A stretch of DNA of 64,000 nt from Haladaptatus paucihalophilus DX253 (GTDB lineage Archaea > Halobacteriota > Halobacteria > Halobacteriales > Haladaptataceae): assembly GCF_000376445.1 (NCBI RefSeq), contig NZ_AQXI01000002.1, positions 186,001 through 250,000 on the forward strand. The letters are read 5' to 3'. Made by a program: the position numbers and the translations under genes. Below are positions 1 through 8,420 of the stretch, one piece after another. Under the pieces are notes generated by a model, which saw nothing but the letters and a program-made list of their open reading frames with translations, did not search any database and was not told the DNA's origin. Position 1 is the first letter of the stretch. Each line of letters starts with the position of its first letter.

Positions 1-2
1 TC

Positions 3-836
3 GCGGCGGGCGATTACGGCTCCAGCGACGAGAAACGGGTTCGCTACTACGGCCCCGGCTACGACGAGATGAGCGTCCGCGGCAGTCGGTACAACACCGG
101 GGAAGCCCTGATGATGGCCGAGTCGGCAGGCGCGAACCTCGTCGGTCAGTGGGGCGGCGCACACATGGCGCTCATCGACGCGGCGTCGCCGGACGTCGAA
201 GGCGGCGCGAATCGAGTCGACGGCTATCAGTACGGTGCCATCCTCAACGACCATGGCGAGCGATTCGTCGACGAAGGAGAGGACGCCAGAGCGCACACGT
301 ACGCGAAGTTCGGTCGCCTCATCTTCGAACAGCCGAATCACGTCGCGTACATCGTTCTCGATTCGAAGACACAGGAGATGGTGCGGGCAACCGGCCCGTC
401 CGACCCGGTTCGTGCGGACGACCTCGAAACCCTCCTCGCGGAGGTCGGTTGTAGCGACCCCGCGGTCGGTGCGGAGACGGTTCGGGCGTTCAACGACGCG
501 TGCGACCCGGGCGAGTTCGACCCGAAAACGCTGGACGGCAACGCGACGGACGGACTGCCCCTCGAAAAATCGAACTGGGCGATTCCGATAGACGAACCGC
601 CGTACTACGCCTACGTGGTGACCGGCGGCATCACCTTCAGTTTCGGAGGGGTAAAAATCGACACCGACGCGACGGTCATCGACACCCGCGACAGGTCGAT
701 TCCCGGCCTGTTCGCCGCGGGGAACAGCACGGGAGAACTGTTCTACGACAACTACCCCGGTGGAACGGCACAGACCAACGCGGCCGTCTACGGGAAAATC
801 GCCGCGGAATCGGCTGATACGCACGTACAACCATGA
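3..836 (+). CDS. FAD-dependent tricarballylate dehydrogenase-like flavoprotein, C-terminal part
   Basis: The frame is open from the window edge, so the N-terminus with the first FAD-binding motif is missing. The visible 277 residues match the C-terminal half of the fumarate reductase/succinate dehydrogenase flavoprotein family, with RYNTGEALMMAESAGA at the start and the FAD-contacting end GLFAAGNSTGELFYDNYPGG followed by an alanine-rich helix. The wording is closest to TcuA, which oxidises tricarballylate to cis-aconitate. The stop overlaps the next start (ATGA), so it is in one operon with TctB, TctA and PrpF, which supports a tricarboxylate substrate. A generic fumarate reductase-like flavoprotein remains possible. 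Confidence 0.8.
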   Translation, partial: AAGDYGSSDEKRVRYYGPGYDEMSVRGSRYNTGEALMMAESAGANLVGQWGGAHMALIDAASPDVEGGANRVDGYQYGAILNDHGERFVDEGEDARAHTYAKFGRLIFEQPNHVAYIVLDSKTQEMVRATGPSDPVRADDLETLLAEVGCSDPAVGAETVRAFNDACDPGEFDPKTLDGNATDGLPLEKSNWAIPIDEPPYYAYVVTGGITFSFGGVKIDTDATVIDTRDRSIPGLFAAGNSTGELFYDNYPGGTAQTNAAVYGKIAAESADTHVQP

Positions 837-1360
837 GCAACGAAGAGCGATCGAAGACCCTCGAACGAAGTCCGGTGACGCCGCTCGCCGAGTTCCTCCG
901 AGGGGTCGACGGCGGGCCGGTGTTCTTCGGATTCCTCATCGCCGTCGCCGGATACATGTTCGTTACCGCCGCCGGGTTCACCGCTTCGGCGCGGCTGTTC
1001 CCCAGACTCGCAGCCGGAACGGTACTCGTCGCCGGTGCGCTTCGGCTGGCGGTAACGCGGCTGAATATCGGCGTCGAGCGGAGCGAATCGGTCGTACTGA
1101 GCGGTGGGCAGTCGGAGGCGAACGACGACGAAGAAGCGTCGCTGGAATCGATGCTCGTCCTCGGGTTCCTGATCGCCGGGTACGTCCTCGGCGGGTTCCT
1201 CGTCGGGCTGTTCTGGTTGACGCCGCCGTTCGTCTTCCTGTACCTCCTGTACAACCGCCAACCGCTCTGGCGGACGGCGCTTCTCACCGCGGTCATGACG
1301 GGGGTCGCCTACGGATTCATGACGCTCATGAACCTCGACCTGCTGACGGGGGGATTCTGA
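833..1360 (+). CDS. tctB: Tripartite tricarboxylate transporter, small membrane subunit TctB
   Basis: This 175-residue protein has an acidic N-terminus, then about four hydrophobic segments (roughly 28-50, 58-73, 102-127 and 136-165) with a short acidic loop (EANDDEE) between them, as in TctB subunits. It overlaps the upstream flavoprotein gene and the downstream TctA gene by 4 and 1 bases, so the three are almost certainly co-translated. TctB pairs with TctA to form the membrane part of a secondary, binding-protein-dependent tricarboxylate importer. The TctC receptor is not in the window and may lie upstream of it. Confidence 0.82.
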   Translation: MSNEERSKTLERSPVTPLAEFLRGVDGGPVFFGFLIAVAGYMFVTAAGFTASARLFPRLAAGTVLVAGALRLAVTRLNIGVERSESVVLSGGQSEANDDEEASLESMLVLGFLIAGYVLGGFLVGLFWLTPPFVFLYLLYNRQPLWRTALLTAVMTGVAYGFMTLMNLDLLTGGF

Positions 1361-2868
1361 TGGCGGACGTTGGCATCCTCGTCGAGGCGACGAAGACGAT
1401 ATTCGCGTGGCCGAACGTCCTGCTCATCCTGCTCGGCGTCCTCATCGGCATCATCGGCGGCGCGTTGCCCGGCGTCGGCGGTGCGCTCACCGTCGCGATA
1501 GCGATGCCGTTCACGCTGGGGATGGGAAGCACGAGCGCCATCATCTTCCTCATGGCGATTTATAACGGCGTGATGTACGGCGGCAGCATCTCGTCGATTC
1601 TGTTCAACGTTCCCGGAGATTCCTCGGCCGCCGCGACGGCGATAGAGGGCTATCCGATGACGAAACAAGGGCGCGCGATAGACGCGCTGACGATTTCGGC
1701 TCTCTCCTCGGGACTCGGCGACCTCTTCGGCGCCATCGTGATCATCCTCCTGATGCCGGTGATGGTCTCGTTGGTGCTGATGTTCGGGACGCCGGAGTAC
1801 TTCCTGATAGCGGTCTTCGGCCTCTCGCTCATCATCGTCGTCTCCGACGGGTCCTTCCTCAAGGACGTAATGGCGGGCGGGTTCGGTGCGCTCATCGCCA
1901 CCATCGGCGTCGCGCCGATGTCGGTATCGGAGCGGTACACCTTCGGAATGCTCGGACTCTACGACGGCGTTAACTTCGTCGCCGCGCTCATCGGCATCTT
2001 CGCCATCTCCGAGATGCTCCGGCTCAGTCTTCGGGACGGTAGCATCTCCCGCGACGGCGACGTGAGCCTGAGCGGGAGCGTGAAATCGGGTATCTCGGAC
2101 GTGCTCTCGAAACCGCTGACGTTGATAAAATCGTCCAGCATCGGCCTCTTGGTCGGTGCGATTCCCGGGTCCGGCGGGTCGGTCTCGACGTTCATCGCCT
2201 ACGGCGAGGCGAAACGGTCGAGCGCGGACCCCGACTCGTTCGGAACCGGCGTCGAGGACGGGGTGATCGCAACCGAGTCCGCGAACAACGCGACCGTCAG
2301 CGGCGCGCTGATTCCGACGCTGACGTTCGGCATTCCGGGCAGTACGACGACCGCGGTGCTCATCGGCGCGCTCATGCTTCACGGATTGCGGCCCGGCCCC
2401 GCGCTGTTCGACGAACAGATAGGACTGACCTATTCGATTTTCGCCACGCTCGTCGTCTGCAGCGTCGTGATAATCGTCTTCGGGTTGCTCGTCGTTAGAT
2501 GGGCGGGATACATCACGACGGTCAACACCGACCTGATAATTCCGGTCATCGTCTGCCTCTCAGTGTTGGGAGCGTACTCGCTTCACTCGAACTACATCGA
2601 CGTGTTCGTCGTCCTCGTGATGGGTATCGTGGGCTATCTCATGGATGGCTACGGCTACTCGCTCGTCGCGTTCCTGTTGGGACTCATCCTCGGGCCGATA
2701 GCCGAGGAGAACCTGTATCGGTCGCTCCAACTGAGCGGCGGCAGTTTCGACATCTTCCTCGCGACGCCGTTGCGCATCGTGCTCGTGGCGATGATCCTGT
2801 TCGTCGTCGTCGGGCCGTACGTGCGACCGCTCTTCGACCAGCTGCATCGGCGGGCAACCAACCAGTGA
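1360..2868 (+). CDS. tctA: Tripartite tricarboxylate transporter, large membrane subunit TctA
   Basis: This 502-residue polytopic protein starts at the ATG overlapping the TctB stop (TGATG). Longer in-frame upstream sequence lies inside the two preceding genes and is not coding. The N-terminal family signature is clear (GVLIGIIGGALPGVGGALT near residues 23-41), followed by a glycine-rich YNGVMYGGSISSILFN stretch and the repeated PGS(G/T) signatures of the second half (IPGSGGSVSTF; GIPGSTTTAVLIGALMLHG), which reflect the internal duplication of the family. About twelve membrane segments are expected. With TctB it would import citrate-, aconitate- or tricarballylate-like acids using an ion gradient. 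Confidence 0.9.
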   Translation: MADVGILVEATKTIFAWPNVLLILLGVLIGIIGGALPGVGGALTVAIAMPFTLGMGSTSAIIFLMAIYNGVMYGGSISSILFNVPGDSSAAATAIEGYPMTKQGRAIDALTISALSSGLGDLFGAIVIILLMPVMVSLVLMFGTPEYFLIAVFGLSLIIVVSDGSFLKDVMAGGFGALIATIGVAPMSVSERYTFGMLGLYDGVNFVAALIGIFAISEMLRLSLRDGSISRDGDVSLSGSVKSGISDVLSKPLTLIKSSSIGLLVGAIPGSGGSVSTFIAYGEAKRSSADPDSFGTGVEDGVIATESANNATVSGALIPTLTFGIPGSTTTAVLIGALMLHGLRPGPALFDEQIGLTYSIFATLVVCSVVIIVFGLLVVRWAGYITTVNTDLIIPVIVCLSVLGAYSLHSNYIDVFVVLVMGIVGYLMDGYGYSLVAFLLGLILGPIAEENLYRSLQLSGGSFDIFLATPLRIVLVAMILFVVVGPYVRPLFDQLHRRATNQ

Positions 2869-2904
2869 TCCACCGATAAAATCACTTTTCGAGCTTAGAA
2901 ATCA

Positions 2905-4044
2905 ATGAATCAAGAGACGATTCGCTGTGCGTTAGTACGGGGCGGAACCAGCAAGGGAGTCCTCATCGCGAGCGGTGAACTCCCGGCGGAACACCACGAC
3001 GAGGCGATACTCTCGGTGTTCGGAAGCCACGAACCGCGACAGGTCGATGGACTCGGCGGCGCGACCTCTACGACCTCGAAACTCATGGTCGTCTCCCCGA
3101 GTTCGCGGCCGGACGTGGATGTGAACTACACCTTCGGACAGGTCGGCGTCACGGAACCGCTCATCGACTACGGCGGGAACTGCGGGAACATGACGACGGC
3201 CATCGGGCCGTTCGCGTACGACGAAGGACTCATCGACGCCGTTCCCGACGCGGACGGTCGCGTCTCGCTCACCCTCTACAACACGAACACGGAGACGAAA
3301 CTGGAACAGTCCTTCCCGGTGGACGGGACGCGCGCGGTATCGACCGGTTCGTTCTCCATCGAGGGCGTCCCCGGGACCGGCGCGCGGGTCGATACGACGT
3401 TTCTCGATCCGGGCGGGTCGAAAACGGGGTCGCTCTTTCCGCTGGGGGGGCCGACGGTCACGGTCGAAACCGAACACGAGCGTATCGACGCGACGGTGTT
3501 GGACGTGACGACGCCCGTCGCGTTCGTTCGAGCGAGGGACCTCGGTCTCGACGGGACGGAAGGGCCGTCCGTCGTCGATACGGATGGACCGCTCCTCGAA
3601 CGAATCGAACGGATTCGAGCGCACGTCTGCGCGGAACTCGGACTCGTCGATGACCCCGACGGTGCGGCGCGGGAGTCGCCGGGGTATCCGAAGCTCGCGT
3701 TCGTCTCCGAACCGCAGTCGTACGAGACGGAAAACGGTCGGGTCGATACGGAACGTATCGACCTCACGGCGCGCATCATGAGCATGCAGTACCTCCATCC
3801 GATTTACGCCGTGACCGGCGGCGCGTGTACGGCGGCGGCGGCACTGCTCCCCGGAACGATTCCGAACGAGGTCGCAGCCACGAGCGGAACCGAAGTGACG
3901 CTCGGGCATCCGCGGGGGACGATGACCGTTTCGGTCGGCATCGAGTCGGATTCCGTTCGCTCCGTGACGGTCTCTCGAACGCAGCGCCGTCTCATGGAGG
4001 GAACAGCGTTCTACACGGTATCGGACTCGGTTTCCAACGGGTAA
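2905..4044 (+). CDS. prpF: PrpF-family isomerase (aconitate / methylaconitate type)
   Basis: This 379-residue protein belongs to the PrpF family (diaminopimelate-epimerase fold). Near the N-terminus it has RGGTSKG (residues 12-18), then YGGNCGN with Cys93 in the first active-site half and [14 protein letters not shown] in the second. Family members move a double bond in aconitate, methylaconitate or oxalomesaconate. The gene lies 36 bases after tctA on the same strand, with a TATA-poor but AT-rich spacer, so it is probably the last gene of the tricarboxylate operon. If the flavoprotein oxidises tricarballylate to cis-aconitate, PrpF could interconvert cis- and trans-aconitate. The exact substrate cannot be read from the sequence. 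Confidence 0.85.
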   Translation: MNQETIRCALVRGGTSKGVLIASGELPAEHHDEAILSVFGSHEPRQVDGLGGATSTTSKLMVVSPSSRPDVDVNYTFGQVGVTEPLIDYGGNCGNMTTAIGPFAYDEGLIDAVPDADGRVSLTLYNTNTETKLEQSFPVDGTRAVSTGSFSIEGVPGTGARVDTTFLDPGGSKTGSLFPLGGPTVTVETEHERIDATVLDVTTPVAFVRARDLGLDGTEGPSVVDTDGPLLERIERIRAHVCAELGLVDDPDGAARESPGYPKLAFVSEPQSYETENGRVDTERIDLTARIMSMQYLHPIYAVTGGACTAAAALLPGTIPNEVAATSGTEVTLGHPRGTMTVSVGIESDSVRSVTVSRTQRRLMEGTAFYTVSDSVSNG

Positions 4045-4089
4045 GAGATACCGAGCGTCGAAACGGACGACCAGCCCCGTCGAGGTATT

Positions 4090-4160
4090 TCTAGACAGTA
4101 ATACCAGTCAGTATATCCGTGATTCCTATTTGGTGTTACTGAATGATAATACCAATGTGG
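4090..4160 (+). other. AT-rich intergenic element resembling one at 8364-8420
   Basis: This AT-rich stretch lies between the convergent prpF and zinc-ribbon genes. It contains CTAGACAGTAATACCAGTCA and then CCTATTTGGTGTTACT. A similar order of words (CTAGCAGTACCATCCAGTAT, then ATATTTGGTACTACT) occurs between the next pair of convergent genes near 8.4 kb. It may be a terminator region or the remnant of a dispersed repeat. Confidence 0.3.
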
Positions 4161-4205
4161 TCGTCGTCGAACGTCGGTTCGCGGTCGGAATGAGAGACAG
4201 CCAAT

Positions 4206-4376
4206 TCAGGCCTTCGCGCCCGCGACCCCGCCGCCGATGGCCGCGCCGCATTCGTTACAGGCGACTAAGTAAAATCGTTTCGAGGCCGCGAAGAAACCTG
4301 TCGTGGCGTCCATCTCCACGAATTCGACGTCGGACTTTTCGGAAAGCTCCGCTTGACATTCGGGGCAGTGTACCAT
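4206..4376 (-). CDS. Small zinc-ribbon protein (56 aa), first of a tandem pair
   Basis: The 56-residue product begins MVHCPECQAE and carries two CxxC knuckles: CPEC at 4-7 and CNEC at 40-43. Between them is a hydrophobic and aromatic stretch with the words FVEMDATTGFFAASKRFYLV. It ends in a Gly/Ala-rich tail, GGGVAGAKA. The next gene encodes a close paralogue, 221 bases away start to start. Conservation between the copies, including both knuckles, shows the gene is real although it is under 60 codons. The function is unknown; such haloarchaeal micro-proteins are usually annotated only as zinc-ribbon proteins. Confidence 0.75.
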   Translation of the reverse strand: MVHCPECQAELSEKSDVEFVEMDATTGFFAASKRFYLVACNECGAAIGGGVAGAKA

Positions 4377-4415
4377 ACCCCCGGATTGTGATAACTAACC
4401 TATAGCTTTTTTCTT

Positions 4416-4598
4416 TCAAGCACCGCCACCGGCCTTCGCACCAGCGACGCCGCTTCCGATAGTCGCACCACAGTCGGCGCAGTTCACGACGTAGAACCGT
4501 TTGGAGGCCGCGAAAAAGCCGGTCGTGGCGTCCATCTCCACGAAATCGACGTCCGACTCCGTTTCGAGGGTCGCACCGCAGTCGGGGCAGTGTACCAT
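4416..4598 (-). CDS. Small zinc-ribbon protein (60 aa), second of a tandem pair
   Basis: I chose the start at MVHCPDCGATLETESD because it aligns exactly with the start of the neighbouring copy; a longer in-frame upstream extension has no counterpart there. The 60-residue product has CPDC (4-7) and CADCG (40-44), the shared core EMDATTGFFAASKRFYVV and a Gly/Ala tail. About three quarters of the positions appear identical to the 4206-4376 gene, so this is a recent tandem duplication. The spacer between the genes is only 39 bases. No function can be assigned beyond metal-binding zinc ribbon. Confidence 0.78.
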   Translation of the reverse strand: MVHCPDCGATLETESDVDFVEMDATTGFFAASKRFYVVNCADCGATIGSGVAGAKAGGGA

Positions 4599-4697
4599 GA
4601 TTGCACCGTTTGCGCGGAGTGTTAAATTTCCTATGGAATCGCCCATCGTCGGAAACACGACGGCTCCACCGACGCCACCCAAAAACGGGTCGCGTCG

Positions 4698-5132
4698 TTA
4701 GCTCTCCAACGTCGCGTCGAGCGTGATGTCCGGTCCGGCGAGCGCCTTCGAAACCGGACAGTTCTCCTTGGCGTTCTGTGCGAGGTCGTCGAACGTCTCC
4801 TCGTCGATGTCGGGAATCTCCGCCGTCAGCGTCAGGTCGATGCGCGGAATCTCGAAGCCGCCCCCGTCCGCTGGTTCGAGGTGCACGTCCGCCTCCGTGT
4901 GGAGGCTGTCCGGCGTGTAACCCTCCTCTTCGAGGAACGCCGTCAGTTGCATCGAGAAACAGCCGGAGTGGGCCGCGCCGATGAGTTCCTCGGGGTTCGT
5001 TCCGGGTTCGTCCTCGAAGCGGGTCGGGAACCGGAACGTTCCCTCTATCTGGCCGCTCTCCGTTTCGAAGTCGCCGCTCCCGTCCTTTCCGCCTTGCCAC
5101 GTCGTGTCGGCTTGTCTTGCAGGCATCGTCAC
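4698..5132 (-). CDS. OsmC-family peroxiredoxin-like protein
   Basis: This 144-residue OsmC/Ohr-superfamily protein has the two reactive cysteines in the expected places: AHSGCFSMQLTAFLEEEGY (first Cys near residue 58) and ENCPVSKALAG (second near 125). These proteins reduce organic hydroperoxides with a thiol pair and act in the cytoplasm. The preceding word GTNPEELIGAAHSGCF is typical of the OsmC branch. The start could be the first Met or the Met two codons later (MPARQ). It stands alone and divergent from the IclR gene, sharing the short region with the TATA palindrome at 5208-5219. Confidence 0.85.
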   Translation of the reverse strand: MTMPARQADTTWQGGKDGSGDFETESGQIEGTFRFPTRFEDEPGTNPEELIGAAHSGCFSMQLTAFLEEEGYTPDSLHTEADVHLEPADGGGFEIPRIDLTLTAEIPDIDEETFDDLAQNAKENCPVSKALAGPDITLDATLES

Positions 5133-5207
5133 GCCCGGCTACAGTCGGCAGTCGTATGGAAGTATCGGCCCCCGAAGTCCCGGTTAGCGTCAGTCGAGGA
5201 CGAAGGA

Positions 5208-5219
5208 AGTTATATAACT
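5208..5219 (+). promoter_or_regulatory. Palindromic TATA-like box upstream of the IclR gene
   Basis: AGTTATATAACT is a perfect 12-bp palindrome, 31 bases before the IclR start codon, in otherwise GC-rich DNA. The distance fits an archaeal TATA box of a transcript with a very short leader. Being palindromic, it could also serve the divergent OsmC gene or act as an operator for autoregulation. Confidence 0.55.
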
Positions 5220-5250
5220 CCCCTCCGGGAAAAAACGGACGAAGAGGGCA

Positions 5251-6012
5251 ATGACCCGCGAATCCACCACGCCCGTCAGGACGACAGCGCGGTCGCTCGA
5301 CATCATCGACACGCTGCGCGAACTCGACGGTGCTCGCCTCACGGAAATCGCCGCCCACCTCGACCTCCCCGACAGCACGGTGCACAACCACCTCCGAACG
5401 CTCGTGCAGCGGGGGTACGTCGTCAGGGACGGGAACACGTATCACGTGAGCCTCAGGTTCCTCGATTTCGGGGAATACGCCCGCTCCAGACGCAAGGTGT
5501 ACGAAGTCGCAAGCCCCGAAATCGACGAACTGGCGTCCGAAACCGAGGAATCGGCGAACCTCCTCGTCGAGGAGGACGGCATGGGCGTGTACATCTACAA
5601 CGCACAGGGTGGAAACGCCATCCCGCTTGACACCCACCCCGGAACACGCGTCCCGCTCCACGCCACCGCGCTCGGGAAGGCCATCCTCGCGTTCCTCCCG
5701 GAGAGCAAGACCGAAGCGATTTTCGACCGTCGTGGGTTGCCCGCTCAGACGTCGAAGACGATAACCGACCGCGACGAACTCCGCGGCGAACTGGCGGCAG
5801 TCCGGGAACGAGGCTACGCCGTCGATGACGAGGAGCGCGTCCGCGGCGTGCGCTGTCTCGCGGTCGCCATCAAGAACGAAAACGGACAGGTCATCGGGGC
5901 CATCAGCGTTTCCGGTCCGGCGAGCAGAATCGAGGGCGACGTCCGCGACCGACTCTTGGACGGCCTCCGACGCGCGAAGAATATCATCGAACTGAAGCTC
6001 GCACACGCGTAG
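5251..6012 (+). CDS. IclR-family transcriptional regulator
   Basis: This 253-residue protein has an N-terminal winged helix-turn-helix (about 10-70; LTEIAAHLDLPDSTVHNHLR is the recognition region) and a C-terminal IclR ligand-binding domain (about 80-250, with HATALGKAILAFLP and RGVRCLAVAIKNENGQVIGA). IclR proteins usually sense small carboxylates or sugars and control neighbouring catabolic genes. It sits between the tricarboxylate operon and the chitinase/amino-sugar locus and could control either, or itself through the palindromic TATA region just upstream. The ligand cannot be inferred. Confidence 0.9.
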   Translation: MTRESTTPVRTTARSLDIIDTLRELDGARLTEIAAHLDLPDSTVHNHLRTLVQRGYVVRDGNTYHVSLRFLDFGEYARSRRKVYEVASPEIDELASETEESANLLVEEDGMGVYIYNAQGGNAIPLDTHPGTRVPLHATALGKAILAFLPESKTEAIFDRRGLPAQTSKTITDRDELRGELAAVRERGYAVDDEERVRGVRCLAVAIKNENGQVIGAISVSGPASRIEGDVRDRLLDGLRRAKNIIELKLAHA

Positions 6013-6094
6013 CACGGATGCCGAGCGACGTCGAACATCTTTCCCGTCCACACCTCTTCCGTCCGCATCTCTCCCGCTCGTTCTTCGCACACGC

Positions 6095-7255
6095 TCAGAC
6101 GTGGAGCGTATCGTGCATCTCGGTGATGAGGGTGTTGCTGGAGTCTTGGGAAAGCTCCCAACACATCCCGCCGCCGTATCCGTTGTTCTTCACGAACGAG
6201 GCTTTGTTGGAGATGGACGACACGTCGTCGTAGGAGACGAACGTGTTTTCGGCGGCCGAGTACAGCCACGGTACCTTCGCGTCGGAGTGCCAGTGATACT
6301 CGTAATCCGACTGCGGCTTGAGGTTCTCCACGACTTCTGAGTACGTCACCGACGTAGACGAGTCGAAGGAGTTGAACAACCCGTCGTTAGTGGACGCCAC
6401 GCCCGAGTAGGACCGCCCGTAAAACGGCATTCCCATGACGAGCTTATCCTTTGCTATTGGTTTACCTGCCCAATACTGCATGTGGTGTTTGGTGTCGAAA
6501 TCCGACGATGCGGTCGGCGCTTCGAACGGTGCGTTGAAGTTCGTCTCGCTGCTCCAACTCCCGTGATAATCGTAAGTCATGACGTTCACGTGGTCGAGAT
6601 ACTCGCTGATGGTACCGACTTCGTACGCATCGTCCACGATATTCGGGTTGGGAGACCCGGCCATCGTCAAGTGAGTCCACGACCCGAATCGAGCGTCGAG
6701 TTCGTCACGACACGCCTTCAGGAGTAGTGTGAAGTTGTGGGGATCCTCTGCACGAACGGACCCGTCCGGGAACTCCCAGTCGAGGTCGAGACCGTCGAAG
6801 CCGTACCGTTCCATGACGTCGACGGCCGTCGTGGCGAACCGTTGGCGTCGCGCCGCGGTCGATGCGGCGTCCGAGAACGTCCCCGAGTACCACCCGGCGC
6901 TGATGGAGAGGAGGAACACGGTCCCCGTATCGTCGTAGGTCGCCAACTCGCTGAGGAGGTCTTCGTCGGCGGAATCAGCCACGCTAACCGTGCCATCCGA
7001 CTGGACGTCGAGGAAGGCGAAGTTCAGGTGGGTGAGTTTGTCGAAGGGGATGTCCGCAGGGGTGTATTCGCCCGCGTAGGAGGGGTAATAGCCGACGACC
7101 CGGTTTCCGTAGTCGCCGTGTGCCGAGGCGCTTCCGGCACCGAGCGTCCCGGTCACCGCCAGTGCGCCGGTCCCCTTGAGGAACTTACGTCTCGATGCGT
7201 CAGGAGTTGTTTTTCGGCCGATGCGTTTCGGTACGTGTTTCTCGCCGTTCGACAT
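6095..7255 (-). CDS. Secreted GH18 chitinase, catalytic domain only
   Basis: The start is set at MSNGEKHVPK (386 residues), which places a Tat signal peptide (SRRKFLKG at residues 21-28, then a hydrophobic run ending GSASAHG) at the N-terminus. The GH18 barrel follows from about residue 50: NRVVGYYPSYAGEYTPADIP opens the barrel, and the catalytic motif DGLDLDWE is at 154-161 with Glu161 as the acid/base. MTYDYHGSW and GMPFYGRSY are further family signatures. There is no chitin-binding or PKD domain, unlike many haloarchaeal chitinases. It would release chito-oligosaccharides outside the cell, which fits the deacetylase and importer encoded downstream. Peptidoglycan is an alternative GH18 substrate. 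Confidence 0.9.
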   Translation of the reverse strand: MSNGEKHVPKRIGRKTTPDASRRKFLKGTGALAVTGTLGAGSASAHGDYGNRVVGYYPSYAGEYTPADIPFDKLTHLNFAFLDVQSDGTVSVADSADEDLLSELATYDDTGTVFLLSISAGWYSGTFSDAASTAARRQRFATTAVDVMERYGFDGLDLDWEFPDGSVRAEDPHNFTLLLKACRDELDARFGSWTHLTMAGSPNPNIVDDAYEVGTISEYLDHVNVMTYDYHGSWSSETNFNAPFEAPTASSDFDTKHHMQYWAGKPIAKDKLVMGMPFYGRSYSGVASTNDGLFNSFDSSTSVTYSEVVENLKPQSDYEYHWHSDAKVPWLYSAAENTFVSYDDVSSISNKASFVKNNGYGGGMCWELSQDSSNTLITEMHDTLHV

Positions 7256-7277
7256 ACGTTCATCAACGACGGTTCGA

Positions 7278-7296
7278 GAATGAATAAATTTTATGT
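7278..7296 (-). promoter_or_regulatory. Probable promoter of the chitinase gene
   Basis: On the minus strand the words ATAAAATTTATTCAT lie about 25-40 bases before the chosen chitinase start. They are the only AT-rich stretch in the interval and fit an archaeal TATA box with a short leader. Confidence 0.4.
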
Positions 7297-7389
7297 GGAT
7301 TACGAGGAAACATATACGCGCGGAATTCTCCGTCCGTCTCCCTTGACGGGACCCCAACCATTATACGACCGACACGAGCACTGTTCGCT

Positions 7390-8190
7390 ATGACTGCAGC
7401 GATGCGTCTGTCCGCCGTCGCGTGGGCGGCGAAGACTCGGCGCGAAATCCGAGACGTCGGGGCCGCCGACGGGTCGGTTCTCGTCGTTCCCGTCGGCAGT
7501 ATCGAACAGCACGGCCACCACCTCCCGGTTTCGACCGACACCCTGCTGGCCGACGCGGTGGCCCATCGCGGTGCCGAACGCGCCGCGGATGACGTTCCCA
7601 TCCTCGTCACACCGCCGGTCTGGTCGGGGTTTTCGCCACATCACCTCTCGCTCGGCGGGACCATCTCGCTCGAACTCGACGACCTCCTCGATGCACTGGC
7701 GGACGTGGCCGACACCGCGCTCGAAAACGGGTTCGACGGCCTCTGCTTCGTCAACGGTCACGGCGGCAACGCGGCCGCCATCAACAACGCCGTCAGCATC
7801 GTCGGAAAATCCCATCCCGACGTCGAAGTCGCGGGGCTGACGTACTTCCAACTCGCCGAACCGTTCGTCGACGAGATTCGAGAGAGCGAAACCGGCGGCA
7901 TGTCCCACGGCGGCGAGTTCGAAACCTCGCTGATGCTCCACCTTCACCCCGAACTCGTTCGGATGGAGGACGCGGACGCGGAGTACCTCGACGAACCGTA
8001 CGACCGCGGTACCAAGGACCTGCTCGTCGGCGGCCCGCTAGCGACGTACCGGCCGTTCGAGGAGTACTCGGACACCGGGGCCATCGGCGACCCGAAACTG
8101 GCGAACGCGGAAAAGGGCGAAAAACTCCTCGACCGATTGACCGACGAACTGGCAGACGTGTTCCGGAACGTCTCCGAGCAGGCGCGCTAA
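7390..8190 (+). CDS. Creatininase-family amidohydrolase
   Basis: This 266-residue protein shows the creatininase metal-site motifs: PVGSIEQHGHHLPVSTDTLLA near residues 36-57 (Glu, His and Asp ligands), FVNGHGGNAAAINNA near 118-132 and SHGGEFETSLML near 176-187. The family opens cyclic amides or related formamide bonds (creatinine amidohydrolase, MftE peptidase, ArfB formamide hydrolase), so the substrate is open. The second in-frame Met (MRLSAV, codon 5) is an equally good start. It is divergent from the chitinase gene and convergent with the NagZ gene, and could belong functionally with either. Confidence 0.82.
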   Translation: MTAAMRLSAVAWAAKTRREIRDVGAADGSVLVVPVGSIEQHGHHLPVSTDTLLADAVAHRGAERAADDVPILVTPPVWSGFSPHHLSLGGTISLELDDLLDALADVADTALENGFDGLCFVNGHGGNAAAINNAVSIVGKSHPDVEVAGLTYFQLAEPFVDEIRESETGGMSHGGEFETSLMLHLHPELVRMEDADAEYLDEPYDRGTKDLLVGGPLATYRPFEEYSDTGAIGDPKLANAEKGEKLLDRLTDELADVFRNVSEQAR

Positions 8191-8363
8191 CGACGATACC
8201 GTTCTCCGCTTTCGCGTCTCGCCCCTCTCATCGTCCCGGTATGACTCTAAAGTAATACTCGATGGGCGCTGGTCACAGAAACGTAGAACGACCGAATACA
8301 TCGATTAGGACATCTAAAACGAGGTCATTGATTTTTCCGAGAGGGAAATACTTCCCGATAGTT

Positions 8364-8420
8364 CTGTCTAGCAGTACCATCCAGTATTAATATTTGGTAC
8401 TACTATTTCGTATTACTATT
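8364..8420 (+). other. AT-rich element between convergent genes, similar to 4090-4160
   Basis: The 225-base space between the creatininase and NagZ stops ends in an AT-rich run with CTAGCAGTACCATCCAGTAT, then ATATTTGGTACTACTATTTC. It resembles the element at 4090-4160. Both lie between 3' ends, so a termination role is possible. The rest of the space shows nothing recognisable. Confidence 0.3.

Noticed and set aside
4255-6090. A 611-codon minus-strand frame over the OsmC and IclR genes
   Set aside because: It is Arg-rich, has no recognisable domain and overlaps genes with clear family motifs; typical antisense frame in GC-rich DNA.
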